From Chlamydiales bacterium (GTDB lineage: Bacteria; Chlamydiota; Chlamydiia; Chlamydiales; Criblamydiaceae), in contig JACKPN010000008.1 in the NCBI GenBank assembly GCA_024233575.1, forward strand, positions 26,030 through 90,029: a stretch of 64,000 bases of DNA. The letters run 5' to 3'. How positions within the stretch are numbered: position 1 is the stretch's first letter; the number at the start of each line of letters is the position of its first letter. Positions 1 to 8,660 of the stretch are shown in pieces. Made by a program: the position numbers and the translations under genes. The notes under the pieces were generated by a model that was not told the origin of the DNA, did no database searches, and was given only the letters and a program-made list of their open reading frames with translations.

Positions 1-788
1 CCGATCGCTTCATGACTATATTCCGATTCAGAAACAATTAATCCAGCCAGGAAAGCCCCCAGAGAAAGGGAAACTCCGGCATTTGATGCCAGCCACGCCA
101 CGGTAGAGCAGATCGTCAGTACGCCAAGAATGAATAGCTCGCGGCTGCGGGTACGGGCTATATAGTAGAGCAGCCGCGGGACAATCAGTTCAGCAAGGAT
201 AAAGGTAACAACGAGGATGACAACACCTTTGGTGACAGCGTATATGAGAGTGATGTCAAAGTTGGTATTTACCCCTGCCATTACAGGAGTAAGCAGCACC
301 ATGGGTACAACTAAGACGTCCTGTAAAATCAAAATACTCAGAGTGACTTTTCCATGCGGACTTGCAGACTCTCCTCGCTCTTCTAAAACTCTCATAACGA
401 TGGCGGTGCTGCTTAAGGAGATCAAGCATCCCAGGAACAATGACTCGCCTATTGGCCTGCCTATCAATTGGGCAATACCAAAGCTGACACCCCCAGTTAG
501 AATGACCTGCATGAGGCCTCCTAAAAGAAAGAATCGTTTGTATTGCAGCAAACGTTTGATAGAAAATTCCATTCCCACGATGAACAGCAGCAGAATGATG
601 CCAATGCTGGCGAGAACCTGTACATCATCGACATCGCCAATGACGCCCAATCCATGAGGACCGCAGATGACGCCGGTAACAAGAAAGCCGACAATGGTAG
701 GGATGCGCAAACGATGGCAAAAAAGGAGAACGGTTATCGATAACCCGAAAATGATAACGATATCCTTTAACAGAGGAATCTCTTCCAA
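1..788 (-). CDS. CPA2-type cation:proton antiporter (KefB-like), partial
   Basis: This is the N-terminal 262 residues of an inner-membrane monovalent cation/proton antiporter; the C-terminus lies outside the window. The frame is open from the window edge and has a TTG start at 788 preceded by GGAGA with 5-nt spacing; no in-frame ATG fits. The protein is a string of hydrophobic helices. It carries family-typical segments such as PTIVGFLVTGVICGPHGLG near residue 27, LLLFIVGMEFS near residue 70, a SSTAIVMRVLEERG stretch and an SLGAFLAGLIVSESEYSHE stretch close to the edge. These match the KefB/CPA2 transporter fold, which exchanges Na+ or K+ for H+. The gene lies 50 nt downstream of the CPAF gene on the same strand and may be cotranscribed with it. 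The transported ion and any C-terminal TrkA domain cannot be judged here. Confidence 0.88.
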   Translation of the reverse strand, partial: MEEIPLLKDIVIIFGLSITVLLFCHRLRIPTIVGFLVTGVICGPHGLGVIGDVDDVQVLASIGIILLLFIVGMEFSIKRLLQYKRFFLLGGLMQVILTGGVSFGIAQLIGRPIGESLFLGCLISLSSTAIVMRVLEERGESASPHGKVTLSILILQDVLVVPMVLLTPVMAGVNTNFDITLIYAVTKGVVILVVTFILAELIVPRLLYYIARTRSRELFILGVLTICSTVAWLASNAGVSLSLGAFLAGLIVSESEYSHEAI

Positions 789-838
789 CGCACTCTCCTT
801 CTAATAATTATTATAATGATAGACGAGATCGCTCCATC

Positions 839-2491
839 TTACAATAAATTATTGACAGCCTTTCGTATCGCAGCTCTATACTCGCTGTATCCGGTCATCA
901 AATCGACATCAGTAAGCTCGTAAAGAATATCCGGCTCAATTCCAAGATCCTCAATGGGCGCATCATTGGGGCGCACTGCTATGGAGCATGTGTAGGAATA
1001 ACCCGCTATCCCTAAATGATTGGGGAAAGTGGCAGTTTCAACATACCCGCCGGCCCCCGCAGTCCGCGTTCCTAAGATGACGACACGTTTATTGTCCTGC
1101 ATAATGGCAGGGAAGAAGTCGCCACCGGAAAGATCAAGACCATTCGTTAGCAGAAGAATCGGCTTTGTGTATCGGGTGAAGGGATGAGGGTTTATCTGGT
1201 CGACTCCCCAAAGATAGTAAGGGGTCGTTAACGTACGTCCAGCGCTCCATTCATCAATAAGGAAACGGAAGTAGTTAAGGAAAAACTGCGTCATCTGATG
1301 GGTAACAACCGTACCAAAGAGAGTATCGCCAAAAGTGCTTTGCGCCTGTTCATCGGACTGAATTGACTCTAGCAAAGGCAGCATCTGTACCGCTTCTCCA
1401 ATATCAGCCTGGGTGATGCTCATCCGATGCCGCGGCGTGATTAGAGGCTCATCGGCAAGCATGGAAGCTAAAGAGTAGAGGTAGAAGACAATCCCCCCGG
1501 GGTTGTCAACCTGGTCAATGACCAGCGCCTCGCTATGCTCTTGTAGAAAGTCGATAATTTTTGCGAACTCCATCACTTCCTCATCAAAACCGATATAGTC
1601 TTTGATGCGGATGTAGCCGATCAACCGATGATCATCTCCTTCAAAAAGATAAGCATGAAAAGGGTTGCTGTTATCGGTCTGCCACCATATTTTCCCTAAA
1701 GCAGGAATAAAGCTTTTGCGTGATCCGAGCATTCCATCTTCAGTATTACCGATCACGTCAGCAAGTGGTGATAGCAATGTTTTCTGTTCTAAGAAATGGG
1801 TAGCCATTGCTTTTGCTTCAACTGGAATACTCGCCACTTTTTCCGGTGAGTATCTCCAGATCAGCTGATACGAAGAGGCATTGCCCGTGAGTAATGAGCG
1901 CACCTTTACGGTGACAGGTCCTTTCGGCACCTCCATACCTAAAGCTCCAAAACGCTTGGTAAAGAGCATTTCCGCAAATAAGCCATCAGTATGTGGGTTT
2001 CCCCTATCCAGCTCCTGCAGTCTTAGTTGATCTACAGCCTCTGCGATCGGGTGTCCATCGAAAGCGATAAGTTCATCTCCGACATTGAAAGGAAAGACTA
2101 GCGGCGAGAGCAACGTACGGTCGATGGAGGAAAGGAAGTAACGGCCGTTGGCACCTTTGATTGTAAAAGGCAGCGTAGCCATCTCTGTAGAATGAAACCG
2201 TACATTCACGTGATAGTCGGACATGCTATAGATAAAATCGCGGATGACGCGTTGAAACTTTTTTACGGAAACGTTCTGTGGATCGCGTATGCGTTCCAGC
2301 GTTTGGATGATCTCGGTTTTTAGATCCCATCCACTATGCTGTCGCTTCCAATCTGCAGGAGCATATTGAACGGAAAAAGTGTTGCCCATAATTGCCAGCG
2401 CCTGCTCTTTCCCGTCCTGGTTATCATGGGCGGCAATTAAAGGTGATGTAAGCGCCGCAGAAAGAAAAAGAGTGCGCAAATAACTTTTCAT
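839..2491 (-). CDS. CPAF-like secreted serine protease (S41-related)
   Basis: This protein is homologous to the chlamydial protease-like activity factor, a secreted serine protease that cleaves host proteins. It has a signal peptide (about residues 1-21, AALTSPLIAA) and 550 residues against about 600 in Chlamydia. The catalytic His is in SDYHVNV (H94), the Ser in GLDLSGGDFFPAIM (S455) and the Glu in APIEDLGIEPDI (E514). The central ALVIDQVDNPGG and FYLYSLASMLADEPL stretches and the RTAGAGGYV stretch are typical of CPAF. The region that in Chlamydia holds the internal inhibitory segment is much shorter here (about residues 225-265). The start has a signal sequence directly after it, and a good promoter lies at 2544-2572. 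Function as a host-directed protease is inferred from the family. Confidence 0.93.
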   Translation of the reverse strand: MKSYLRTLFLSAALTSPLIAAHDNQDGKEQALAIMGNTFSVQYAPADWKRQHSGWDLKTEIIQTLERIRDPQNVSVKKFQRVIRDFIYSMSDYHVNVRFHSTEMATLPFTIKGANGRYFLSSIDRTLLSPLVFPFNVGDELIAFDGHPIAEAVDQLRLQELDRGNPHTDGLFAEMLFTKRFGALGMEVPKGPVTVKVRSLLTGNASSYQLIWRYSPEKVASIPVEAKAMATHFLEQKTLLSPLADVIGNTEDGMLGSRKSFIPALGKIWWQTDNSNPFHAYLFEGDDHRLIGYIRIKDYIGFDEEVMEFAKIIDFLQEHSEALVIDQVDNPGGIVFYLYSLASMLADEPLITPRHRMSITQADIGEAVQMLPLLESIQSDEQAQSTFGDTLFGTVVTHQMTQFFLNYFRFLIDEWSAGRTLTTPYYLWGVDQINPHPFTRYTKPILLLTNGLDLSGGDFFPAIMQDNKRVVILGTRTAGAGGYVETATFPNHLGIAGYSYTCSIAVRPNDAPIEDLGIEPDILYELTDVDLMTGYSEYRAAIRKAVNNLL

Positions 2492-2543
2492 GGGTTCCTC
2501 AGCAATTTCTTAAGTGATTGAATATAACTGTTCAAATGCCAAT

Positions 2544-2572
2544 AGAATAGGTTTGTTTCCACGCTTTGTCAA
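2544..2572 (-). promoter_or_regulatory. Sigma70/sigma66-type promoter of the CPAF-like gene
   Basis: On the minus strand a perfect TTGACA (2567-2572) is followed after 17 nt by TATTCT (2544-2549). Transcription would start about 45 nt before the ATG at 2491. The site sits in the divergent gap between the CPAF-like gene and the mechanosensitive channel gene. Confidence 0.65.
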
Positions 2573-2647
2573 GAACAACTTTAACCAAACTATTTACAAA
2601 AATTTTACTTACATCAATGATAGGCACAACCATTTAGAATATTCAGC

Positions 2648-4801
2648 ATGATCTATTTACGCTTTGTTATCACAGCTTTGTTCTTTGCCTTTTCCCCTCT
2701 TGCCCATGCTGCAGAAACAGCTGAAGAGCAAAAGAATGCAGAGCAGCCTAATGTCGAAAACCTCCAGCCTGGATGGTGGAGCTACTTTTCAAATGCAGGC
2801 GATCAGCTGCGCGCCCGCACCCTTTCTTTTGAAAGCAGCCTGAACCCTCTGGAAGATTCCGCCTCCGATGAGAATAAAAAGGTCGCGCGTTCCTTGATTG
2901 AAAAAATCAAGATCAACCTGAACTCCTACTTGCAAGCGGCAACTCTTGAGCTGCCCAAAATCCCTCAGCCAACGACATTTGCTCCGTCATACACAATTCA
3001 AGAAATTCTCGACCTTTATCGAAACCTCAGGAGACAGCAGACGGAACTGAATGCTAATACCGGCGAACTCAATGAGAAGCAAGACCAGTTGCAAACGATC
3101 CAAGAAAAATACAAGAAGAGCAAAGAAAAATATGATGCAGCAGAAGGGCGGTCGCAGGAAAAATTACTGTTAGGGTTGGAAACTGTTGCCTATCGTACAA
3201 ATCTTGAGGTGATCAAGAAAAACTTAACGTTCATCCAAAAAACTATCGAAGCAAAGAATGCTGCTATCAACCACCTTGAAGAAGAGATTCAGGCAGCGCT
3301 CAGAACGATGACTAGCAGCGACCTGGAACTTTACACACTTGCGCAGCAAGTGAAGGTACGCGAAGACGAATGGGAAGCTGCCGATACCGAGCTTAAGCGT
3401 AAAGAAGCTGAAGAGCAGGCATTGACCTCCGAGGCTCTTGTCGATGAAGAGGACACACGCTTTCAATTACTCTCATTGGAAACCGATCAAGCTGAGATCA
3501 AAGATGCTATTGCTGAAAACCAGTTCATTCTCTCCAGCGTTGAACTAGCCTTGGCGCGGGTGATTACCGACCAGGAGTCTGTAAATCTTGAAGAGCTGCG
3601 AAAACGCGCACGCAGCGCGACGACGATTATTCAGCAAATCCGCTCGAAGCTCAGCGACTGGACAGCATCGGCAGAAAGACAGGTTGGCAGAATTGGTCAG
3701 ATGCTTGCCCGCGAAGGGAAAGGGGAACTTGCTGATGTCACCGCTGCAACAGCCGAACAGAAAAAGATCCTTTCAATAGCGCAAGATAACTTGCTGTTGA
3801 TTCAAAAACTAAGAAACGAACTTCAAGAGACCGATTTTCTACTTGATGAATTAAAGAAACAGATCGCCTTAACCGTTGGCGGTGGCGAACGTTGGCTTCA
3901 ACAGATCTGGGATTGGATGCTTAGCCTTGTACAAGGCGCTTCGAAGCTTCTTAACAAAGAGTTGGTATCGGTAGGCGAAACATCGATCACCACGCTGGCA
4001 GTATTACGGTTTATCCTGATCATTCTTGTCACATTCTGGATCGCACAGCTGACTACCCGCACGCTAAAGGTAATTGTCCAAAAGCGAAAAGGCGTCAAAA
4101 AATCGTTAATCTATACGATATCGCGCCTGATCAATTACCTCCTTCTTGCTGTAGGATTCCTTATCGCTCTCTCCTCTTTTGGGTTTGACTTCTCCAACCT
4201 CGTCCTCATTATGAGCGCCCTTGGCGTCGGCATCGGCTTCGGCCTGCAGTCGATCTTTAATAACTTTATCTCCGGTATTATCATCCTCTTTGAAAGCCAC
4301 CTGAAAGTCGGAGACTATGTGGAGTTAGAATCAGGCCTTCGCGGGGAGATCCGCGAGATCAATGTCCGCAGTACGCTGATCACTGACAATGATGGAGTCG
4401 ATGTACTTGTTCCTAATTCTGAGATCATCAGCAACAAAGTCTTGAATTGGACGCTTAAGATGCCTTACCGGCGGATCCATATCCCCTTCTCCGTTGCCTA
4501 TGGCACAGATAAAGAACTCGTGCAAAAAATTGTTCTCGAAGCAGCAAAGAAAGTTCCACACACCTTGGAAAAAATCGGCATCCCGGAGCCCCGTCTAAGA
4601 ATGACCAACCTCGGTGATAATGGCATCGAATTCGAACTAGTAATCTGGATCAAAGGCGACGTAACGCGAAGATACAACGCAACACGTTCCGACTACCTAT
4701 GGGCCATCGAAACAGCGCTCCGTGAGAACAAGGTTGAAATCCCCTTCCCCCAAAGGGATATCCATATTATTGAAAATGTCAAACCACCGGGCGCCCTGTA
4801 A
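2648..4801 (+). CDS. MscS-family mechanosensitive channel with long periplasmic coiled coil
   Basis: This is a 717-residue membrane channel that should open under membrane tension and release solutes. It begins with a signal peptide (about residues 1-21, ending HAA). Then comes a long, charged, coiled-coil rich periplasmic part (about 25-430). Three transmembrane helices follow near 451-471, 489-512 and 516-547. The pore-lining helix and beta domain show MscS hallmarks: SALGVGIGFGLQSIFNNF, ILFESHLKVGDYVE and VLVPNSEIISNKVLNW. The large N-terminal extension makes it more like MscK/MscM-type proteins than small MscS. The stop overlaps the ATG of the next gene (TAATG), so the two are probably translationally coupled. 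Confidence 0.88.
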   Translation: MIYLRFVITALFFAFSPLAHAAETAEEQKNAEQPNVENLQPGWWSYFSNAGDQLRARTLSFESSLNPLEDSASDENKKVARSLIEKIKINLNSYLQAATLELPKIPQPTTFAPSYTIQEILDLYRNLRRQQTELNANTGELNEKQDQLQTIQEKYKKSKEKYDAAEGRSQEKLLLGLETVAYRTNLEVIKKNLTFIQKTIEAKNAAINHLEEEIQAALRTMTSSDLELYTLAQQVKVREDEWEAADTELKRKEAEEQALTSEALVDEEDTRFQLLSLETDQAEIKDAIAENQFILSSVELALARVITDQESVNLEELRKRARSATTIIQQIRSKLSDWTASAERQVGRIGQMLAREGKGELADVTAATAEQKKILSIAQDNLLLIQKLRNELQETDFLLDELKKQIALTVGGGERWLQQIWDWMLSLVQGASKLLNKELVSVGETSITTLAVLRFILIILVTFWIAQLTTRTLKVIVQKRKGVKKSLIYTISRLINYLLLAVGFLIALSSFGFDFSNLVLIMSALGVGIGFGLQSIFNNFISGIIILFESHLKVGDYVELESGLRGEIREINVRSTLITDNDGVDVLVPNSEIISNKVLNWTLKMPYRRIHIPFSVAYGTDKELVQKIVLEAAKKVPHTLEKIGIPEPRLRMTNLGDNGIEFELVIWIKGDVTRRYNATRSDYLWAIETALRENKVEIPFPQRDIHIIENVKPPGAL

Positions 4802-5916
4802 TGAATTGCACCGTGCGATATATTTCTATTGATGACCTAATTCATGAAGTTAATGAAGAGACAACGTTACCGCATCTTCTTTCTGGACGCCGATCGATTT
4901 TCACCTGCATGAGAAAGTCTGTCAGTGATGATGAGCTGAGCTATCTTGTCGAGTGCGCAAAGCAATGGGCGATGGAACTGGAAACAGTCAAAAACATGCC
5001 TGAGACAGAACGAGAAAACTTTCTAAAAAAGGTCAAAGTGCTGCTTGAACCGAATCGCGGCATAAAAAAAATTCAAGACCTTGCAGAAAAAGAGCTGGGT
5101 ACGCGAGCCGATCCACTTCTCCAGGAGTTAAAGACATGTGAAAGGCTACTCTTCCCCCCTTCACCACAACCACTCGAAGAAGTGATCGACCGAACAAAGA
5201 AATTATGGAACGATCCAAAGCTACCGGAATATCTCTTTTCTCTGAATATTTCGACATTTCTTGAGCTGATGTGTTGGCTCAATGATCAACCTAATGATTT
5301 ACATAGCGTATTCGCAAGATATGCTAAAGAGCGCAAAAATGAGATCTCTAAAATCATCAAAAGTGAATCCAATATCTTGGGTATCGACTCTTTTAGAAAC
5401 CGCCTTCAATACTTTGCCGACGATGAGGAAGCATCAATCAACGTGATACTTAGAAAGAATTACAGACAGGGTCTCAGCCAAAGTGACTTCGACAAGATCA
5501 ACACTCTAGTTAAAAGAATACAAAGATTTTCGACTGGACAATCTACTTTCAACAAATTTCTAATAACACTTCTGCCTATCGAGAAGGCTCCAGGTACTCA
5601 CTTGCTCATGAGCGAACTCGTCTTACGTTATCAGATACTCCTGCGCCGTCTCAGTTACGAACCCAGAGACTGGTTTATTTACACAAGGTGCATTTACAAA
5701 TCCATCTTCTCCCATGTGTATAAATGCAATCCAAGGGAGGCTGAAATCGTCAATCAAGGGATAGAGACCTTAATTAAACCCTGGAAACTGAATGACGAAC
5801 TCCAAAAAAAAATGCAAGATAACGGTCTCAAAACTCTTGGTGATCTTTGGAAAAGAAGAATCTGGTCGGTGACAGAATTAGAAAACCACCTGTCAAAGAG
5901 TTCTTGCGAAGAATAA
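4801..5916 (+). CDS. Unrecognised protein with C-terminal helical hairpin (GLxTxxDL) module
   Basis: I do not recognise the family. The 371-residue protein is soluble, strongly helical and charged, with no signal peptide or membrane segment. Its last 35 residues (DNGLKTLGDLWKRRIWSVTE) resemble the helix-hairpin region of RNA polymerase alpha-CTD-like domains. They closely match the end of the protein at 60435-61457 (KRGLLTVRDLRRQKIYSLST). The rest of the two proteins is much more divergent, so they may be distant paralogues or share only this module. The start overlaps the stop of the upstream mechanosensitive channel gene by one base (TAATG), which implies translational coupling. The function is unknown; a channel-linked regulatory role would be speculation. 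Confidence 0.75.
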   Translation: MNCTVRYISIDDLIHEVNEETTLPHLLSGRRSIFTCMRKSVSDDELSYLVECAKQWAMELETVKNMPETERENFLKKVKVLLEPNRGIKKIQDLAEKELGTRADPLLQELKTCERLLFPPSPQPLEEVIDRTKKLWNDPKLPEYLFSLNISTFLELMCWLNDQPNDLHSVFARYAKERKNEISKIIKSESNILGIDSFRNRLQYFADDEEASINVILRKNYRQGLSQSDFDKINTLVKRIQRFSTGQSTFNKFLITLLPIEKAPGTHLLMSELVLRYQILLRRLSYEPRDWFIYTRCIYKSIFSHVYKCNPREAEIVNQGIETLIKPWKLNDELQKKMQDNGLKTLGDLWKRRIWSVTELENHLSKSSCEE

Positions 5917-5956
5917 ATTTTCCCTGATACAGTGCACCTTCTTATTGGAGAACGTC

Positions 5957-6691
5957 ATGGATAGAAAAACAGTTACCTATGAAGTCGAAGAGAAAAAATT
6001 CAAAGGCTATCTGGTAAAGAATGAGATCGTCAACGCTCCGCGTCCGGGCATCATCGTCGCTCATGCCTGGAAAGGGCAAGACGAATTCGCTAGAGAGAAA
6101 GCCGACGACTTGGCAAGGCTGGGTTATGTCGCTTTTGCAGCCGATGTCTATGGCGATGGTAAAGAAGTAGAGACCAACGATGAGGCAATGGCACTGATGT
6201 CTCCCCTATTTTTAGACCGTTCCCTACTGCGCAAACGCATTTGCGCTGCCTATGAAGCGTTCAAAGCGGAGAGTTTCGTCGACGGCAATCAGATAGGCGC
6301 CATCGGTTTTTGCTTCGGAGGCATGACAGTGATAGAGCTTCTGCGCAGCGGCGTAGCCCTTAAAGGAGTAGTCAGCTTCCACGGTGTTCTAGGAACGGCT
6401 CTTGGCGACTTAAAGGCGGCGCCTGTTGCCAACGCAGAGAAAATCCAAGGCTCGCTTCTCATTCTCCACGGCCACGACGACCCGATGGTATCCAATGAAG
6501 ACCTCCTAAACATACAGAAAGAGTTTACGGAAGCCGGAGTTGACTGGGAAATCGATATTTATGGACATACAAAGCACGCTTTCACAAATCCTGATGCTGA
6601 TGACGACACATTAGGGCTGAAGTATAACGAACGTGCGGATAGTCGATCCTGGAGCGCGATGAAGCGATTCTTCGGAGAAAAATTAACATAG
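5957..6691 (+). CDS. Dienelactone hydrolase family alpha/beta hydrolase
   Basis: This is a cytoplasmic alpha/beta hydrolase of the dienelactone hydrolase family, which hydrolyses lactones or related esters; the true substrate is unknown. I place the start at the ATG at 5957, because GGAG lies 6 nt upstream; an in-frame TTG at 5945 would contain that site. With this start the protein is 244 residues. The expected triad is visible: nucleophile Cys119 in GFCFGG, Asp175 in HGHDDPM and His207 in GHTKHAF. The use of Cys as nucleophile is typical of this family. A TMEM14-like gene follows after 8 nt and the two are probably cotranscribed. Confidence 0.9.
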   Translation: MDRKTVTYEVEEKKFKGYLVKNEIVNAPRPGIIVAHAWKGQDEFAREKADDLARLGYVAFAADVYGDGKEVETNDEAMALMSPLFLDRSLLRKRICAAYEAFKAESFVDGNQIGAIGFCFGGMTVIELLRSGVALKGVVSFHGVLGTALGDLKAAPVANAEKIQGSLLILHGHDDPMVSNEDLLNIQKEFTEAGVDWEIDIYGHTKHAFTNPDADDDTLGLKYNERADSRSWSAMKRFFGEKLT

Positions 6692-6699
6692 GACAGATT

Positions 6700-7023
6700 A
6701 TGACAATCAACTATATCATTGTAGCTATTTACGCCGCAGTCATCTTCATCGGAGGGCTGATCGGTTATTTTAAGGCGTCTAGCTCGGCATCGCTGACTGC
6801 CGGAGTCATCCTTTCTGCTGCTTTGGCTTATTGTGCATTTGTAATGCACCGCGACCATAGCCGCACTGCTTTGGCCGGAGCTGTCGCTATTGCGGGGCTG
6901 CTAGCAGCGTTTTTTGTGTATCGTTATCTGATTACTGGCTCTTTTATGCCTGCAGCAGTCATGGCGATCATTAGTGCAGTCGTTGCAGTTACTCTTATCG
7001 TGGTTCAAACTAAAAGCAACTAA
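6700..7023 (+). CDS. TMEM14/UPF0136-like small membrane protein
   Basis: This 107-residue protein is almost entirely hydrophobic, with four helices: about 5-23, 30-48, 55-73 and 80-101. The pattern IGGLIGYFKASSSASLTAG near residue 17 and the SRTALAGAV and TGSFMPAAVMA stretches fit the TMEM14 family. Eukaryotic members are linked to heme or lipid transport in mitochondria; the bacterial role is not established. It follows the hydrolase gene by 8 nt. A palindromic repeat element begins about 20-30 nt after the stop and could end this transcript. Confidence 0.8.
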   Translation: MTINYIIVAIYAAVIFIGGLIGYFKASSSASLTAGVILSAALAYCAFVMHRDHSRTALAGAVAIAGLLAAFFVYRYLITGSFMPAAVMAIISAVVAVTLIVVQTKSN

Positions 7024-7043
7024 ACCACTTGCACCTGACACCG

Positions 7044-7212
7044 TATATGAGCCGCTTGCAAAATTATTTAGGGCGTTTTTCCTGCAATTTTCCGTCTCAC
7101 TTCGTGCTCGTTCTCGCAAACTGTTAACAGTTTGCGTCGAACTCCGCCCTTTGCGAGTCACAAAATTACTAGAAAAACCGAACCCAGCTAATTTTGCAAG
7201 CGGACCTATATA
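7044..7212. repeat. MITE-like palindromic element, copy 1
   Basis: The core runs 7052-7203 and is bounded by a perfect 15-bp inverted repeat (CCGCTTGCAAAATTA at 7052-7066 and its complement at 7189-7203). Weaker matching extends outwards (tatatgag / ctatata). The middle holds a perfect 22-bp palindrome at 7115-7136 centred on TGTTAACA. No real gene is inside it. A second copy in opposite orientation lies at 50831-50984; by eye about four in five positions match. The short length, terminal inverted repeats and dispersal suggest a non-autonomous mobile element or a REP-like repeat. It may also terminate transcription of the gene upstream. Confidence 0.8.
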
Positions 7213-7224
7213 ACAAATTTTTTA

Positions 7225-7253
7225 TTGCTCTTTCTCTTCATCGACGCTAAGAT
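7225..7253 (+). promoter_or_regulatory. Likely promoter of exbB-exbD
   Basis: TTGCTC (7225-7230) and TAAGAT (7248-7253) are separated by 17 nt. They lie just downstream of the palindromic element and upstream of the AAGGAG ribosome site at about 7278. The match to consensus is moderate. Confidence 0.4.
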
Positions 7254-7291
7254 GTAAAATCATTTGCTGATGAAGATAAGGAGCAACCAGC

Positions 7292-7969
7292 ATGACCAAT
7301 TTCACAATCATCCTTGGCGCCGGCGCCGCGACACCTCCTGTCAATGAGGCAACACTAGACCTTGCGCAGGTTTTTCGATCCTGCCCGATCATCTATACGC
7401 TGCTCATCACCCTATCCATAGTTGCTACGGTGATTTGGGTATATTCACTTTTCACGATCCGCACTAACGATATGATGCCTGATCAGTTCATGCAGCAAAT
7501 ACGGGAGCTGTTCGGAGAAAAACGCTATGAAGAGGCAATGGCGGAATGCCGTAAAGAAGGCGGTTTTTCCGCAACTGTCATCGCAAGCGCAATCGCTGTA
7601 CGCAGTCATGGACCGCAAGTGATGATGGACGCTCTGCACGCTGAAGGACGACGCTGCGCGAGCAATATCTGGCAACGCCTATCGTTTTTGAATGAGATAG
7701 CAGTGATTGCGCCGATGTTGGGGTTATTAGGCACAGTACTAGGGTTATTCTTTGCCTTTTACAACACATCGCAAACAGCGGACAATATCACTTCAATTTT
7801 TGACGGTCTCGGCATTGCCGTAGGTACTACTGTAGCTGGTCTGATCGTAGCGATCCTTGCGATGATTTACTACACAACCTTAAAGTTTCGTGTTGTTGCT
7901 GTCTTGAATACAATAGAGAATGAGTCTGCAACGCTTGTCAGCACGATAGACATGGAGAGACGATCATGA
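7292..7969 (+). CDS. exbB: ExbB/TolQ/MotA-family proton channel protein
   Basis: This is the multi-helix subunit of an inner-membrane proton-driven energiser that, with ExbD/TolR, powers outer-membrane transport or envelope constriction. The 225-residue protein has helices near 31-55, 130-155 and 170-195. The second and third helices carry the family pattern (APMLGLLGTVLGLFFAF and GLGIAVGTTVAGLIVAI). The start is supported by AAGGAG 8 nt upstream. The stop overlaps the next start by 4 nt (ATGA), the usual exbB-exbD arrangement. Whether it serves a Tol-Pal or a Ton-like system cannot be decided, since no tonB, tolB or pal lies nearby. Confidence 0.88.
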   Translation: MTNFTIILGAGAATPPVNEATLDLAQVFRSCPIIYTLLITLSIVATVIWVYSLFTIRTNDMMPDQFMQQIRELFGEKRYEEAMAECRKEGGFSATVIASAIAVRSHGPQVMMDALHAEGRRCASNIWQRLSFLNEIAVIAPMLGLLGTVLGLFFAFYNTSQTADNITSIFDGLGIAVGTTVAGLIVAILAMIYYTTLKFRVVAVLNTIENESATLVSTIDMERRS

Positions 7970-8457
7970 GCTTTATCTCAGAAGAAGAGCTAAAGGGACG
8001 CGCCTCTTTTAATCTTGCGCCGATGATCGATTTTCTTTTCCTAATGCTGATGTTTTTCGCCTGCTTGGCGATCACGCGCGCAACGACAAAAGACACAGAG
8101 ATCGACCTTGTCGAGATTCGGCCAGACAGCCACTCTACAATCACTGATGCCGATACCGACATCAAAGTTGTTAATGTCTCCATTACGCGGGAGGGATCTT
8201 ATAAATGGGTTACAGACTTGCAAGACTACCCGATGGCCAGCGCAGAAGCGATCGGTAATGAGCTTCTTCTCCAGTATAACCAAGGGCTGTTGCCGGAAGA
8301 TCGTTTGCAAACACAAGTATTGCTAAAAATCGACCGTGAAGCGCATTGGGAGTCTATCATGAAAGCGTTATTCGCTATTCGCGATGCCGGCTTCGAAGCG
8401 CGGCCTGTCTATGAACCGGAGACCCTCACGGATAATTTAGCATCGCAAATGTGGTGA
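7966..8457 (+). CDS. exbD: ExbD/TolR-family biopolymer transport protein
   Basis: This is the single-pass partner of the ExbB-like protein. The 163-residue protein has a short cytoplasmic N-terminus and then one transmembrane helix (about residues 14-38). The family Asp is at its start, in LAPMIDFLFLMLMFF. A periplasmic domain of about 120 residues follows. In the family this Asp carries protons. The gene starts inside the end of exbB (ATGA overlap), so the two are translationally coupled. It is slightly longer than typical ExbD (about 140 residues). About 200 nt without a gene follow, containing possible RNA hairpins. Confidence 0.88.
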   Translation: MSFISEEELKGRASFNLAPMIDFLFLMLMFFACLAITRATTKDTEIDLVEIRPDSHSTITDADTDIKVVNVSITREGSYKWVTDLQDYPMASAEAIGNELLLQYNQGLLPEDRLQTQVLLKIDREAHWESIMKALFAIRDAGFEARPVYEPETLTDNLASQMW

Positions 8458-8660
8458 ACATAAATCTAACACATTGTTTTTTATAGAGTTTATGAAAACT
8501 GTTTGTCTTTGCTGTCCACCATACGGTCCGGCAAGACAAAACATTTTGTTTTGTAGAAAAGTCTCTATCAGGTAATAAGTTCTGTATCTAAAGCACAACC
8601 GAACATGAAAAAACAACGAACATTAACAGTAGTGAGCGAGCCAAGATAAGGAGGCTACTT
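8458..8660 (+). other. Intergenic stretch with two overlapping hairpins
   Basis: There is no gene here. TTTGTCTT (8502-8509) can pair with AAGACAAA (8533-8540), while ACAAAACA (8536-8543) can pair with TGTTTTGT (8547-8554). The two stems share bases 8536-8540, so they exclude each other. A good ribosome site (AAGGAGG) ends the stretch ahead of the next gene. It could be leader RNA or the end of the exbD transcript. Confidence 0.35.

Noticed and set aside
217..657. Open frame on the plus strand over the antiporter gene
   Set aside because: The minus strand encodes a clear CPA2 antiporter here; the plus-strand product is basic, low in structure and looks like a shadow.
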